From: an uncultured Faecalibacterium sp.
Lineage (GTDB): Bacteria > Bacillota > Clostridia > Oscillospirales > Ruminococcaceae
Length of the DNA: 22,722 bases
Assembly (NCBI GenBank): GCA_937907025.1
Contig: CALESJ010000034.1
Coordinates: 1-22,722 of the forward strand
Direction: 5' to 3'
The translations under genes were made by a program, and so were the position numbers. Every line of letters begins with the position of its first letter. Position 1 is the first letter of the stretch. This document shows positions 1-12,414 of this stretch, in pieces. The notes beneath the pieces are model-generated. The model was given only the letters and a program-made list of their open reading frames with translations. It made no database searches and was not told where the DNA came from.

Positions 1-97
1 GGATACGCTCGGTGGTGGTGGTCTTGCCTGCGTCGATGTGGGCCATGATACCGATATTTCTGGTCATTTGCAGAGAAACGTCTCTCGGCGTTGCCAT
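1..97 (-). CDS. fusA: Elongation factor G, N-terminal fragment
   Basis: Only the first 32 codons are inside the window; the gene runs off the left edge. The translation begins MATPRDVSLQMTRNIGIMAH and continues with IDAGKTTTTERI. This is the EF-G start with its GTPase P-loop (A19-H-I-D-A-G-K-T-T27). EF-G is the cytosolic GTPase that drives ribosome translocation. The ATG at 95-97 is preceded by a strong AGGAGG-type ribosome site (about 104-112 on the complementary strand). It is the last visible gene of the rpsL-rpsG-fusA str operon, 31 bases after rpsG. The assignment rests on a short but diagnostic segment. Confidence 0.93.
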   Translation of the reverse strand, partial: MATPRDVSLQMTRNIGIMAHIDAGKTTTTERI

Positions 98-128
98 GGC
101 TTTAACCTCCTAGGTCTTGCAAGAAGAA

Positions 129-599
129 TCAATAACGGTAGTGCGCGAAAGCCTTGTTGGCCTCGGCCATCTTGTGGGTATCTTCGCGCTTCTTGACCGC
201 GCCGCCGACGTTGTTGGTGGCGTCGATGATCTCGGCAGCCAGACGCTGGGACATGGTCTTCTCGCCACGGTTGCGGCTGTACAGAGTCAGCCAGCGCAGA
301 CCGAGGGTTTCACGGCGAGCGGGGCTGACCTCCAGGGGAACCTGGTAGGTGGAGCCGCCGACACGGCGAGCCTTAACTTCGAGGCTGGGCATGATGTTTT
401 CCATAGCCTTCTCGAACATTTCGAGGGGATCATTGCCGGTCTTTTCCTTCACGATGTCGAAAGCATCGTAAACGATCTTCTGAGCAACGCCCTTCTTGCC
501 ATCCAGCATGATCGAGTTGACCAGGCGGGTGACGATCTTGGAATTGTAGATAGGATCAGCCAGAACTTCGCGTTTAGCGACATTACCTCTTCTGGGCAT
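129..599 (-). CDS. rpsG: 30S ribosomal protein S7
   Basis: A 156-residue protein beginning MPRRGNVAKREVLADPIYNS, the usual length and N-terminus of bacterial S7. S7 binds the 3' major domain of 16S rRNA and nucleates assembly of the small-subunit head. The reading frame is open 21 codons further upstream, but the ATG at 597-599 is chosen because a GAAGGAGGG ribosome site sits just before it and because family members start with MPRR. It lies between rpsL (109 bases upstream) and fusA in the str operon. In E. coli S7 represses translation through the rpsL-rpsG gap; the gap here carries a small hairpin, but regulation is not demonstrated. Confidence 0.97.
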   Translation of the reverse strand: MPRRGNVAKREVLADPIYNSKIVTRLVNSIMLDGKKGVAQKIVYDAFDIVKEKTGNDPLEMFEKAMENIMPSLEVKARRVGGSTYQVPLEVSPARRETLGLRWLTLYSRNRGEKTMSQRLAAEIIDATNNVGGAVKKREDTHKMAEANKAFAHYRY

Positions 600-642
600 C
601 TTTCTTCCCTCCTTCACATAAATGATATCATCGGTACTCGAA

Positions 643-689
643 AGTATAGAAACTCCCGTCATGCCACAAAAGGGTCAGCCGACCATTTT
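643..689 (-). promoter_or_regulatory. rpsL-rpsG intercistronic hairpin and possible internal promoter
   Basis: In the 109-base gap between rpsL and rpsG, 668-689 forms a near-perfect inverted repeat: AAAA, one mismatch, GGTC, loop AGCC, GACC, TTTT. Downstream in transcription direction a TATACT hexamer (AGTATA at 643-648) has only a weak -35 candidate (TTGTGG) at a short 15-base spacing. This may be a weak attenuator, an S7-related leader or an internal promoter; the evidence is thin. Confidence 0.25.
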
Positions 690-708
690 ATGGCGAAAAG
701 ATGTTTCC

Positions 709-1134
709 TTACTTCTTGGCACCGGCCTTGGGGCGCTTCGCGCCGTACTTGCTGCGAGCCTGGTTACGGTTCGCAACACCCTGGGTATCCAGGGTACCAC
801 GGATGATGTGGTAACGCACACCGGGCAGGTCCTTAACACGACCGCCACGGATCAGAACGACGCTGTGCTCTTGCAGGTTATGGCCGATACCAGGAATGTA
901 GGAGGTAACCTCGATACCATTCGTGAGGCGGACACGGGCAACTTTACGCAGAGCAGAGTTCGGCTTCTTCGGGGTCATGGTACGCACAGCAGTGCAGACG
1001 CCGCGCTTCTGGGGGCTGTTCAGGTTGGTGTACTGCTTCTTCTGAGAGTTGTAGCTCTTCTGGAGGGCAGGCGCGGTGCTCTTCTGGACCAGGACCTCAC
1101 GACCTTTGCGCACGAGCTGGTTAAAAGTAGGCAT
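709..1134 (-). CDS. rpsL: 30S ribosomal protein S12
   Basis: A 141-residue S12 beginning MPTFNQLVRKGREVLVQKS. It contains the conserved TPKKPNSALRKVARVRL block and the GGRVKDLPGVRYHIIRG block that form the decoding-centre loops. The lysines of these two loops, where streptomycin-resistance changes usually occur, look wild type. S12 contributes to A-site decoding fidelity in the 30S subunit. It is the first gene of the rpsL-rpsG-fusA operon. Its ATG follows an AGGAG ribosome site and it is served by a near-consensus promoter about 100 bases upstream. Confidence 0.97.
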   Translation of the reverse strand: MPTFNQLVRKGREVLVQKSTAPALQKSYNSQKKQYTNLNSPQKRGVCTAVRTMTPKKPNSALRKVARVRLTNGIEVTSYIPGIGHNLQEHSVVLIRGGRVKDLPGVRYHIIRGTLDTQGVANRNQARSKYGAKRPKAGAKK

Positions 1135-1231
1135 TTCTTTTCTCCTTTCTTTCGTTATTACGCGTGGCTTGTCCCGGATCAGTTGCTTCCAAATGGCCGC
1201 ACTGACCCCTTTAGGACATCACGCATTTGTT

Positions 1232-1260
1232 ATTTTAAGGCATAAACAACGGGTTGTCAA
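1232..1260 (-). promoter_or_regulatory. Sigma-A promoter of the rpsL-rpsG-fusA operon
   Basis: On the minus strand there is a perfect -35 TTGACA (complement of 1255-1260), a 17-base spacer and a -10 TAAAAT (complement of 1232-1237). The predicted start is near 1225, giving a roughly 90-base leader before rpsL. The promoter sits within 70 bases after the pepF stop codon, so the str operon has its own start. Confidence 0.8.
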
Positions 1261-1299
1261 GGGATTTTTCAAAAATTATACAAAGGCAGCTGCGGAACC

Positions 1300-3105
1300 T
1301 TACTTTCCCAGCTGATCGGCACACGCTTCGGCATCATCCAGCAGGCGTCCGAACTTTTCCAGCGCCGCATTCACCGGTGCGGGCGTGGTCAGATCAACGC
1401 CGGCGTGACGCAGTTCATCCAACGGCCAGGCGCTGCCGCCCATGGAGAGGAATTCCAGATACCTCTTGCGGGCCGGTTCCCCTTCCTTCAGGATGCCTTC
1501 GGACAGCGCCACCGCGGTGGAATACCCCGTAGCGTACTTATATACATAGAAAGGACGGTAGAAATGCGGGATGCGGGCCCATTCCAGCTGAACCTCGTCA
1601 TCCATAATCAGTTCCGGCCCGAAATAATCCCGGACCAGATTGCCATACAGTTGATTCAGGGCCGCTGGACTGAGTGCTTCTCCCCTCTCCCGCATGGCAT
1701 GGGCTTCCCTCTCGAACTCGGCAAACATGGTCTGACGGAAAACAGTGCCCTTGAAGTTTTCCAGGTACTGGTTCAACAAGACCAGGCGGGCATCGGGGCG
1801 CTGTTCCGTCTTGAGCAGCTGTTCGATCATGAGGTTCTCATTGACGGTGGAGGCCACCTCTGCCACAAACAAGGTGTAGTCGGCATATTGAGCCGGCTGA
1901 CTGCGGCGGGACAGCAGGCTGTGCATGCTGTGGCCCATCTCATGGGCCAGGGTGGAAACGCTGTCCAGCGTACCGGTGAAGTTGGTCATGATATACGGTT
2001 CGGAATCATAGGTTCCGGTGGAGTAAGCGCCGCCACTCTTGCCCTTGTTGGGATAGACATCCACCCAGCGTTCCGCAAAGCCGTGGCGCACTTCAGCACA
2101 GTATTCCTCGCCCAGAGGTGCCACCGCATCCAGGACCATCTGCTTGGCCTGTTCATAGGTGTAGTTTGCCGTGGACTTGCCGGTCAGCGGAGCATACACA
2201 TCATAATAGTGCAGATCCTGAATGCCCAGCAACCGCTTGCGCAGCGTCACATAGCGGTACATCAGCGGCAGATGCGCCCGGACAGCTGCCACCAGGTTGT
2301 CATACACTTCTGCAGGGATGTTTTCCCCTGCCATGGACATGGCCCGGGAAGATTCATAATGCCGCGCCTCTGCTTCGACGGTGGCAGCCTTCACAGCACC
2401 GGCATAAGTGGCAGCAAAAGTGTTGATGTGCTGGCGATAGGTCTTGTAAAAGCTGCGGAAAGAGTTTTCCCGCAAGGTGCGGTCGGAAGAAGTCTGCAGC
2501 AGAATATAATTGGAGCCGGTGACTTCGTGTTCCTTCCCTTCCCCGTCTTTTACGCTGTCGAACACCAGATCAGCATCCTGCAGGCTGTCGGCAATATCAG
2601 CCGGCGCCCCCATCACCTCGCTGAGAGAGGCCAGCAGTTTTTCTTCCGGCGCAGAGAGGGTGTGCGGTTTCTGACGGACCAGATTTTCCAGCACAAAACG
2701 ATATTCTTTCAGGCATTCATCCTGCTGAATCGCCTGCAAGGTTTCTTCCGGCAAAGCCAGGATTTCCGGTTCAGCAAAGGACAGTGCCGCCACCGCTCCG
2801 GCGTAGGCCGCCGAGATACGGGCGTACATACTTTGGGCTGCCTCGGCGCGGGTATCTTCACTCCGGCGCATGGAAGCATAGCAATACAGGTTGGACAGCG
2901 TACGGGACAAAGTCATGGATGTATCCAGATATTCCCGGATGGTTTTGGCATCCTTCAGACGGCCGGCAAACGCCGCCACCGCCTGTACCTGCTTGTCCAG
3001 GCCGGCCAGCGTCTGTTCCCAGGCAGCATCATCCTTGTACAGCTTGGTCAGATCCCACTGAAACTGCGGGTCGATCTCGCTGCGTTCTTTCAATGTATCG
3101 GGCAT
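1300..3105 (-). CDS. pepF: Oligoendopeptidase F (M3B zinc metallopeptidase)
   Basis: A 601-residue protein of normal family length. The zinc site is the HExxH motif in LAHEMGHSMH (H388-E389-x-x-H392), with the downstream EVASTVNENLM region supplying the third-ligand glutamate. PepF enzymes cleave peptides of roughly 7-17 residues in the cytosol for peptide recycling. The frame is open 44 codons further upstream, but the ATG at 3103-3105 is preceded by AAGGAGGGA and the protein then begins MPDTLKERSEIDPQFQWDLT, which matches the family N-terminus. It lies between rpoC and rpsL on the same strand with its own promoter just after the rpoC terminator. A peptidase between rpoC and the str operon is an unusual neighbour. 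No clear terminator follows it. Confidence 0.95.
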   Translation of the reverse strand: MPDTLKERSEIDPQFQWDLTKLYKDDAAWEQTLAGLDKQVQAVAAFAGRLKDAKTIREYLDTSMTLSRTLSNLYCYASMRRSEDTRAEAAQSMYARISAAYAGAVAALSFAEPEILALPEETLQAIQQDECLKEYRFVLENLVRQKPHTLSAPEEKLLASLSEVMGAPADIADSLQDADLVFDSVKDGEGKEHEVTGSNYILLQTSSDRTLRENSFRSFYKTYRQHINTFAATYAGAVKAATVEAEARHYESSRAMSMAGENIPAEVYDNLVAAVRAHLPLMYRYVTLRKRLLGIQDLHYYDVYAPLTGKSTANYTYEQAKQMVLDAVAPLGEEYCAEVRHGFAERWVDVYPNKGKSGGAYSTGTYDSEPYIMTNFTGTLDSVSTLAHEMGHSMHSLLSRRSQPAQYADYTLFVAEVASTVNENLMIEQLLKTEQRPDARLVLLNQYLENFKGTVFRQTMFAEFEREAHAMRERGEALSPAALNQLYGNLVRDYFGPELIMDDEVQLEWARIPHFYRPFYVYKYATGYSTAVALSEGILKEGEPARKRYLEFLSMGGSAWPLDELRHAGVDLTTPAPVNAALEKFGRLLDDAEACADQLGK

Positions 3106-3204
3106 GGGGTTCCCTCCTTGGTCTTTCGATAGTATGGGCGAAAATTCCGCCTTCATTCCTTCCCGCCTGCATCCCGGAAAGCCGGAACGCTCGGGACCTC
3201 TTTT

Positions 3205-3233
3205 ATTATACACGCACAACAGCCAACATACAA
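3205..3233 (-). promoter_or_regulatory. Candidate promoter of pepF
   Basis: On the minus strand there is TTGTAT (complement of 3228-3233), a 17-base spacer and a perfect TATAAT (complement of 3205-3210). It starts directly downstream of the rpoC terminator stem and would give a leader of about 95 bases before pepF. Confidence 0.6.
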
Positions 3234-3234
3234 A

Positions 3235-3266
3235 CAACCCCGCCGCAGAAACCTGCAGCGGGGTTG
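3235..3266 (-). terminator. Rho-independent terminator of rpoBC
   Basis: The arms are 3235-3248 and 3253-3266 around an AAAC/GTTT loop: a 14-base stem with one mismatch, rich in GC. On the minus strand it is followed by the T-rich tail TTTGTATGTT. It lies 19 bases after the rpoC stop codon. Confidence 0.85.
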
Positions 3267-3285
3267 CTTTACTTTATGGGGTCAA

Positions 3286-6858
<3,573 letters not shown>

Positions 6859-6915
6859 TCAGCGAACCCTCTCATTCACTCAGGTGTGGCAGGTAGTCAG
6901 GACACGGCTCCGGCA

Positions 6916-9900
6916 TTACTCGCCGTCGAACAGATCTTCGCTTTCGATGCTGGCCAGGTCCTCGGCATTCGGCTCCTGGTCTTCGTCCAGGTCGTTGTCA
7001 AAGCCTTCGTCAGCGTCCTTCACGCTGTAATCGTCCTGCAATTCGCTTTCCAGCAGAACGTTTTCGCCCAGATCGCCATTTTCAAAGCTGGTTTCATCAT
7101 CGTCATATTCCTGACGGATGTCAACTTCGTTGCCGTCGGCGTCCTGCACAACGATGTTCAGGCCCAGGCTCTGCAGTTCCTTGAGCATGACGCGGAAGCT
7201 TTCGGGGATACCGGGCTTCGGCACATCCTCGCCCTTGACGATGGCTTCGTAGGTCTTGACACGGCCCACCACGTCGTCGGACTTGACGGTCAGGATTTCC
7301 TGCAGGGTGTAAGCGGCGCCGTAAGCTTCCAGAGCCCAGACTTCCATTTCGCCGAAACGCTGGCCGCCGAACTGGGCCTTGCCGCCCAGAGGCTGCTGGG
7401 TAACCAGGCTGTACGGGCCGGTGGAACGGGCATGGATCTTATCGTCGACCAGGTGATGCAGCTTGAGGTAGTACATATAACCGACGGTGACCTTGGAGGG
7501 GAACTTTTCGCCGGTACGGCCATCGTAAACGGTGGTCTTGCCGTCATCGGTCAGGTCGATCTTGCTGAAGTCGATGATGTGGCCCTTGGTGCCCATCAGA
7601 CGATCCAGCTTGGTGGGATACTCGGGAGCGTTCTCACCGTGCCACTTTTCGCGGGCCTCGGCGAAGCAGTCACGCAGATCGCTTTCGTGGGCACCGTCGA
7701 AGACGGGGGTCTGCACCTTCCAGCCCAGAGCCTTGGCCACATAGCCCAGGTTGACTTCCAGCACCTGACCGATGTTCATACGGGACGGAACGCCCAGGGG
7801 GTTCAGCACGATGTCCAGCGGAGTGCCGTCAGGCAGGAAAGGCATATCCTCCTGCGGCAGAATGCGGGACACAACGCCCTTGTTGCCGTGACGGCCGGCC
7901 ATCTTATCGCCCACGCTGATCTTGCGCTTCTGGGCGATGTAGCAGCGCACGCACTGACGCACGCCGGGCTGCAGCTCGTCGCTGTTTTCGGGGGTGAAGA
8001 CCTTGACGTCCACAACAATGCCGTACTCGCCGTGAGGCACACGCAGAGAGGTGTCACGGACTTCGCGGGCCTTCTCACCGAAGATGGCGCGCAGCAGGCG
8101 CTCTTCGGCGGTCAGCTCGGTTTCGCCCTTCGGGGTGACCTTGCCGACCAGGATATCTCCGGTCTTGACTTCGGCACCGATGCGGATAATGCCGCGCTCG
8201 TCCAGATCCTTCAGGGAATCATCGCCCACGTTGGGGATGTCACGGGTGATCTCTTCGGGTCCGAGCTTGGTTTCCCGGGCTTCGGATTCGTATTCTTCAA
8301 TATGAATGGAGGTGTACACGTCCTCACGAACAAGCTTTTCGTTCAGCAGGACGGCGTCCTCGTAGTTGTAGCCTTCCCAGGTCATGAAGCCGACCAGGGC
8401 GTTCTTGCCCAGGCTGATTTCACCGTTCTTGGTGGCAGGGCCGTCGGCAATGACTTCGCCGGCTTCGATGTGATCGCCCAGTTCCACAATGGGACGCTGG
8501 TTGACGCAGGTGCCCTGGTTGGAACGCATGAACTTGATGAGTTCGTAGGTGTCGGTGGTGCCGTCTTCGCAGCGGACCACGATCTTGTCGGCATCCACGG
8601 ACTCGACGGTACCGGCATGAGCAGCCAGCACGCAGACGCCGGAGTCGGTGGCGGCCTTGTATTCCATACCGGTGGCGACGATGGGCTGCTGGGTGACCAT
8701 CAGAGGCACAGCCTGGCGCTGCATGTTGGAGCCCATCAGAGCACGGTTACAGTCATCGTTTTCCAGGAACGGAATGGAGGCGGTAGCAACGGAAACCATC
8801 ATCCGGGGAGAAACATCCATGAAGTCGACCAGCTCACGCGGGAATTCCTGAATGTCGTTGCGGTGACGGCAGGAAACGCGGGCGCGCACGAAGCAGCCGT
8901 TTTCGTCCAGCTTTTCGTTGGCCTGCGCCACGATGTACTCGTCTTCCACATCGGCGGGCATATAGACCACTTCGTCGGTGACATGACCGGTGCCCTTGTC
9001 CACCTTGCGGTAGGGCGCCTCGATGAAGCCGTATTTGTTGATCTTGGCGAAAGAAGCCAGGTAGGAGATCAGACCGATGTTGGAGCCTTCAGGCGTTTCA
9101 ATCGGGCACAGACGGCCGTAGTGGGTGTAATGAACGTCGCGGACTTCGAAGCCTGCGCGGTCACGGGACAGACCGCCGGGGCCCAGAGCGGACAGACGAC
9201 GCTTGTGGGTCAGTTCGGCCAGAGGGTTGTTCTGGTCCATGAACTGGGACAGCGGGCTGGAACCGATGAACTCACGGATGGCGGAAACCACGGGGCGGAT
9301 GTTGACCAGGCTCTGCGGGGTGATCTTGTCCACGGATTCCTGATTCTGCAGGGTCATGCGCTCACGCACAACACGCTCCATACGGGCAAAGCCGATGCGG
9401 AACTGGTTCTGCAGCAGTTCGCCGACACTGCGCACACGACGGTTGCCCAGGTGGTCGATTTCGTCGGTGGTGCCGATGCCGTGGTCCAGGCCGATCAGAT
9501 AGCTGACCGAAGCGAAGATGTCGTCCACGGTGACGGTGCGGCAGATCAGCACGTCATGGTTGCGGCGCAGCAGTTCCTTCTGTTCTTCGGGGTCGGAAGT
9601 AGCATCCAGGATCTTGCGGATTTCAGCAAAGGAAGCGCGCTCGTTGATGCCGCACTCTTCCACATTGAAGCTGAAGAAAGGCTGAGCATCCACACAGCCG
9701 TTGGAGATGACGATGACCGGCACGGGGTTTTCGTTCTTGCGCTCCACCCAGACGGTGACACGGGTCACGCCGGCGGCGTCGATCTCGGCAGCCTTCTCGT
9801 TGGAGATCTTCTCGCCCTTGGCAGCCAGCAGCTCGCCGGTCAGAGGCGCGATGATGTCCTCGGCAGCGCGGTAGCCGGCAATACGGCGGGCCAGAGCCAG

Positions 9901-10740
9901 CTTCTTGTTCATCTTGAAGCGGCCGAAACGAGCCAGGTCGTAGCGGCGGGGGTCAAAGAACAGAGCGTTGATGTGGCTGCGGGAGTTTTCCACCGTCGGG
10001 GGTTCGCCGGGACGCAGCTTGCGGTAGCACTCCAGCAGGCCTTCTTCGGTGTTGTGGGTGGTATCCTTTTCCAGGGTAGCGGTGATCTTGGCTTCGCCTT
10101 CGCCGAAGAACTGGCGGATCTGGTCATCGCTGCCCAGGCCCAGAGCACGCAGGAAGGTGGTGATGGGCAGTTTGCGGTTCTTGTCGATACGGACATAGAA
10201 CACGTCGGAAGAGTCGGTTTCGTATTCCAGCCAGGCACCGCGGTTGGGGTTCATGGTCGCGGTAAACAGGTCCTTGCCGGCACGGTCTTTGGAGGAGGAA
10301 TAGAACACACCGGGAGAACGCACGAGCTGAGAAACAATGACACGCTCGGCGCCGTTGGAGATGAAGGTACCGGAGTCGGTCATGAGCGGGAAGTCGCCCA
10401 TAAAGATCTCCTGGTCCTGCACTTCGCCGGTCTGCTTGTTGATCAGACGGGCAGTAACGTACAGGGGCGCGGCATAGGTGGCGTCGCGCTCCTTGCATTC
10501 TTTAATAGTATACTTGGGATGTTTGTCCAGACGGTAATCGATGAATTCCAGGACCAGGTTGCCGGTATAATCCTCAATGGCGGCAATGTCATGGAAGACC
10601 TCGTGCAGGCCCTCTTCCAGGAACCAGTTGTACGAGTTTTTCTGGATTTCGATCAGATTGGGCATCCCGATCACTTCATTGATATGGGAAAAGCTCATTC
10701 TGGTCGTGCGGCCATTGTGTACGGGCTTGACCTTTACCAT
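6916..10740 (-). CDS. rpoB: DNA-directed RNA polymerase subunit beta
   Basis: A 1274-residue beta subunit. The rifampicin-binding cluster SQFMDQNNPLAELTHKRR is wild type (D502, the H of THKRR and the S of RRLSALGPGG are all present), so no common resistance change is seen. Other family blocks are the RPIVELGDHIEAGEVIADGP region, MAGRHGNKGVVSRILPQEDMP and the C-terminal clamp GGKAQFGGQRFGEMEVWALE. The last 90 or so residues form an acidic tail (DDDETSFENGD to ESEDLFDGE), as is common in Clostridia. The gene is co-transcribed with rpoC from a near-consensus promoter after a leader of about 150 bases. Unlike most bacteria, no rplJ-rplL precedes it; rpoD does. Confidence 0.98.
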   Translation of the reverse strand: MVKVKPVHNGRTTRMSFSHINEVIGMPNLIEIQKNSYNWFLEEGLHEVFHDIAAIEDYTGNLVLEFIDYRLDKHPKYTIKECKERDATYAAPLYVTARLINKQTGEVQDQEIFMGDFPLMTDSGTFISNGAERVIVSQLVRSPGVFYSSSKDRAGKDLFTATMNPNRGAWLEYETDSSDVFYVRIDKNRKLPITTFLRALGLGSDDQIRQFFGEGEAKITATLEKDTTHNTEEGLLECYRKLRPGEPPTVENSRSHINALFFDPRRYDLARFGRFKMNKKLALARRIAGYRAAEDIIAPLTGELLAAKGEKISNEKAAEIDAAGVTRVTVWVERKNENPVPVIVISNGCVDAQPFFSFNVEECGINERASFAEIRKILDATSDPEEQKELLRRNHDVLICRTVTVDDIFASVSYLIGLDHGIGTTDEIDHLGNRRVRSVGELLQNQFRIGFARMERVVRERMTLQNQESVDKITPQSLVNIRPVVSAIREFIGSSPLSQFMDQNNPLAELTHKRRLSALGPGGLSRDRAGFEVRDVHYTHYGRLCPIETPEGSNIGLISYLASFAKINKYGFIEAPYRKVDKGTGHVTDEVVYMPADVEDEYIVAQANEKLDENGCFVRARVSCRHRNDIQEFPRELVDFMDVSPRMMVSVATASIPFLENDDCNRALMGSNMQRQAVPLMVTQQPIVATGMEYKAATDSGVCVLAAHAGTVESVDADKIVVRCEDGTTDTYELIKFMRSNQGTCVNQRPIVELGDHIEAGEVIADGPATKNGEISLGKNALVGFMTWEGYNYEDAVLLNEKLVREDVYTSIHIEEYESEARETKLGPEEITRDIPNVGDDSLKDLDERGIIRIGAEVKTGDILVGKVTPKGETELTAEERLLRAIFGEKAREVRDTSLRVPHGEYGIVVDVKVFTPENSDELQPGVRQCVRCYIAQKRKISVGDKMAGRHGNKGVVSRILPQEDMPFLPDGTPLDIVLNPLGVPSRMNIGQVLEVNLGYVAKALGWKVQTPVFDGAHESDLRDCFAEAREKWHGENAPEYPTKLDRLMGTKGHIIDFSKIDLTDDGKTTVYDGRTGEKFPSKVTVGYMYYLKLHHLVDDKIHARSTGPYSLVTQQPLGGKAQFGGQRFGEMEVWALEAYGAAYTLQEILTVKSDDVVGRVKTYEAIVKGEDVPKPGIPESFRVMLKELQSLGLNIVVQDADGNEVDIRQEYDDDETSFENGDLGENVLLESELQDDYSVKDADEGFDNDLDEDQEPNAEDLASIESEDLFDGE

Positions 10741-10799
10741 AAAATGCGACCACTCCTATTCCGTTGAATTAGACAAAGCTGACCACACAAAGGGATTGT

Positions 10800-10851
10800 C
10801 TGCGGGTCATCTTCGTCATTTTTAACAAAGTTTTTGTTTCGACCCAAGCAG
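10800..10851 (-). promoter_or_regulatory. Structured 5' leader of rpoB
   Basis: Within the roughly 150-base rpoB leader, 10800-10808 pairs with 10841-10851 (GGGTC/GACCC plus CTGC/GCAG, with a two-base bulge). Inside this, AACAAA (10824-10829) pairs with TTTGTT (10833-10838) around a 3-base loop. The result is a compact two-part hairpin about 60 bases before the rpoB start codon. It is not followed by a T-run, so it is not a simple terminator. A regulatory or mRNA-stability role is only inferred. Confidence 0.35.
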
Positions 10852-10897
10852 CGCGGTTCCTTCAGGGCGCTCTATTCCATTTTTGTGATACTGATTC

Positions 10898-10926
10898 AGT
10901 ATATAAGATACAGGGTGGTTTGTCAA
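10898..10926 (-). promoter_or_regulatory. Strong sigma-A promoter of rpoBC
   Basis: On the minus strand there is a perfect TTGACA (complement of 10921-10926), exactly 17 bases, then TATACT (complement of 10898-10903). The predicted transcription start is near 10890. This is nearly identical in layout to the rpmE promoter. Confidence 0.85.
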
Positions 10927-11154
10927 GTATTTTCTGGAAATTGTGGCCGTTCCTTCGCATTTTTTACATTTCTGCGCTATTTTGCCCCGTTGTATCGAAC
11001 GCCCGGGCCGGTGTGAATATTTTCGTCAATCTGCTGGTTTTCCACACAGATTTGCCGCTTGACAAACCAGGGCAAGGATGCTCCCCCGTCATTTTGACTA
11101 TTCATCCTGTGCCGGATTTGTGTATCCTGGCTCTTGACATTTTTCCATGGCAAC
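10927..11154. other. Non-coding stretch between the rpoD terminator and rpoB promoter
   Basis: About 230 bases with no credible gene. The visible structure is an interrupted inverted repeat: AGGATG (11075-11080) with CATCCT (11103-11108), enclosing GTCA-TTT-TGAC (11088-11098). Two plus-strand TTGACA hexamers (11059-11064 and 11134-11139) have no matching -10 box. Nothing else is recognised. Confidence 0.3.
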
Positions 11155-11193
11155 AAAAAAGCAGCCCGCAGGCTGTAAAGCAGCTGCGGGCTG
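11155..11193 (-). terminator. Rho-independent terminator of the dgt-dnaG-rpoD operon
   Basis: The arms are CAGCCCGCAG (11162-11171) and CTGCGGGCTG (11184-11193), a perfect 10-bp stem. The loop can add a further GCT/AGC pairing. On the minus strand this is followed by a run of six T (complement of 11155-11160). It lies 16 bases after the rpoD stop. Confidence 0.92.
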
Positions 11194-11208
11194 TTGCATG
11201 TATGAAAA

Positions 11209-12306
<1,098 letters not shown>

Positions 12307-12414
12307 AAGTAAATCTCCTTTTTTACCGGTCCGCCCGACGCTGCGGGAGGCCCTGTTTTCGTCTGCCCGTAAAGGAACGGGATCTATTCAAAAGTCATCT
12401 GCCGCACGGGTGCT

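Noticed and set aside
1405..3132. A 575-codon plus-strand frame over pepF
   Set aside because: It is a shadow of pepF codon bias and has no recognisable protein features.
9181..9300. Rifampicin-resistance substitutions in rpoB
   Set aside because: The cluster residues read as wild type at the common resistance positions.
10927..11154. A 6S RNA or other known RNA between rpoD and rpoB
   Set aside because: Only short interrupted inverted repeats are visible. There is no long rod with a central bubble, and the TTGACA hexamers have no paired -10 box.
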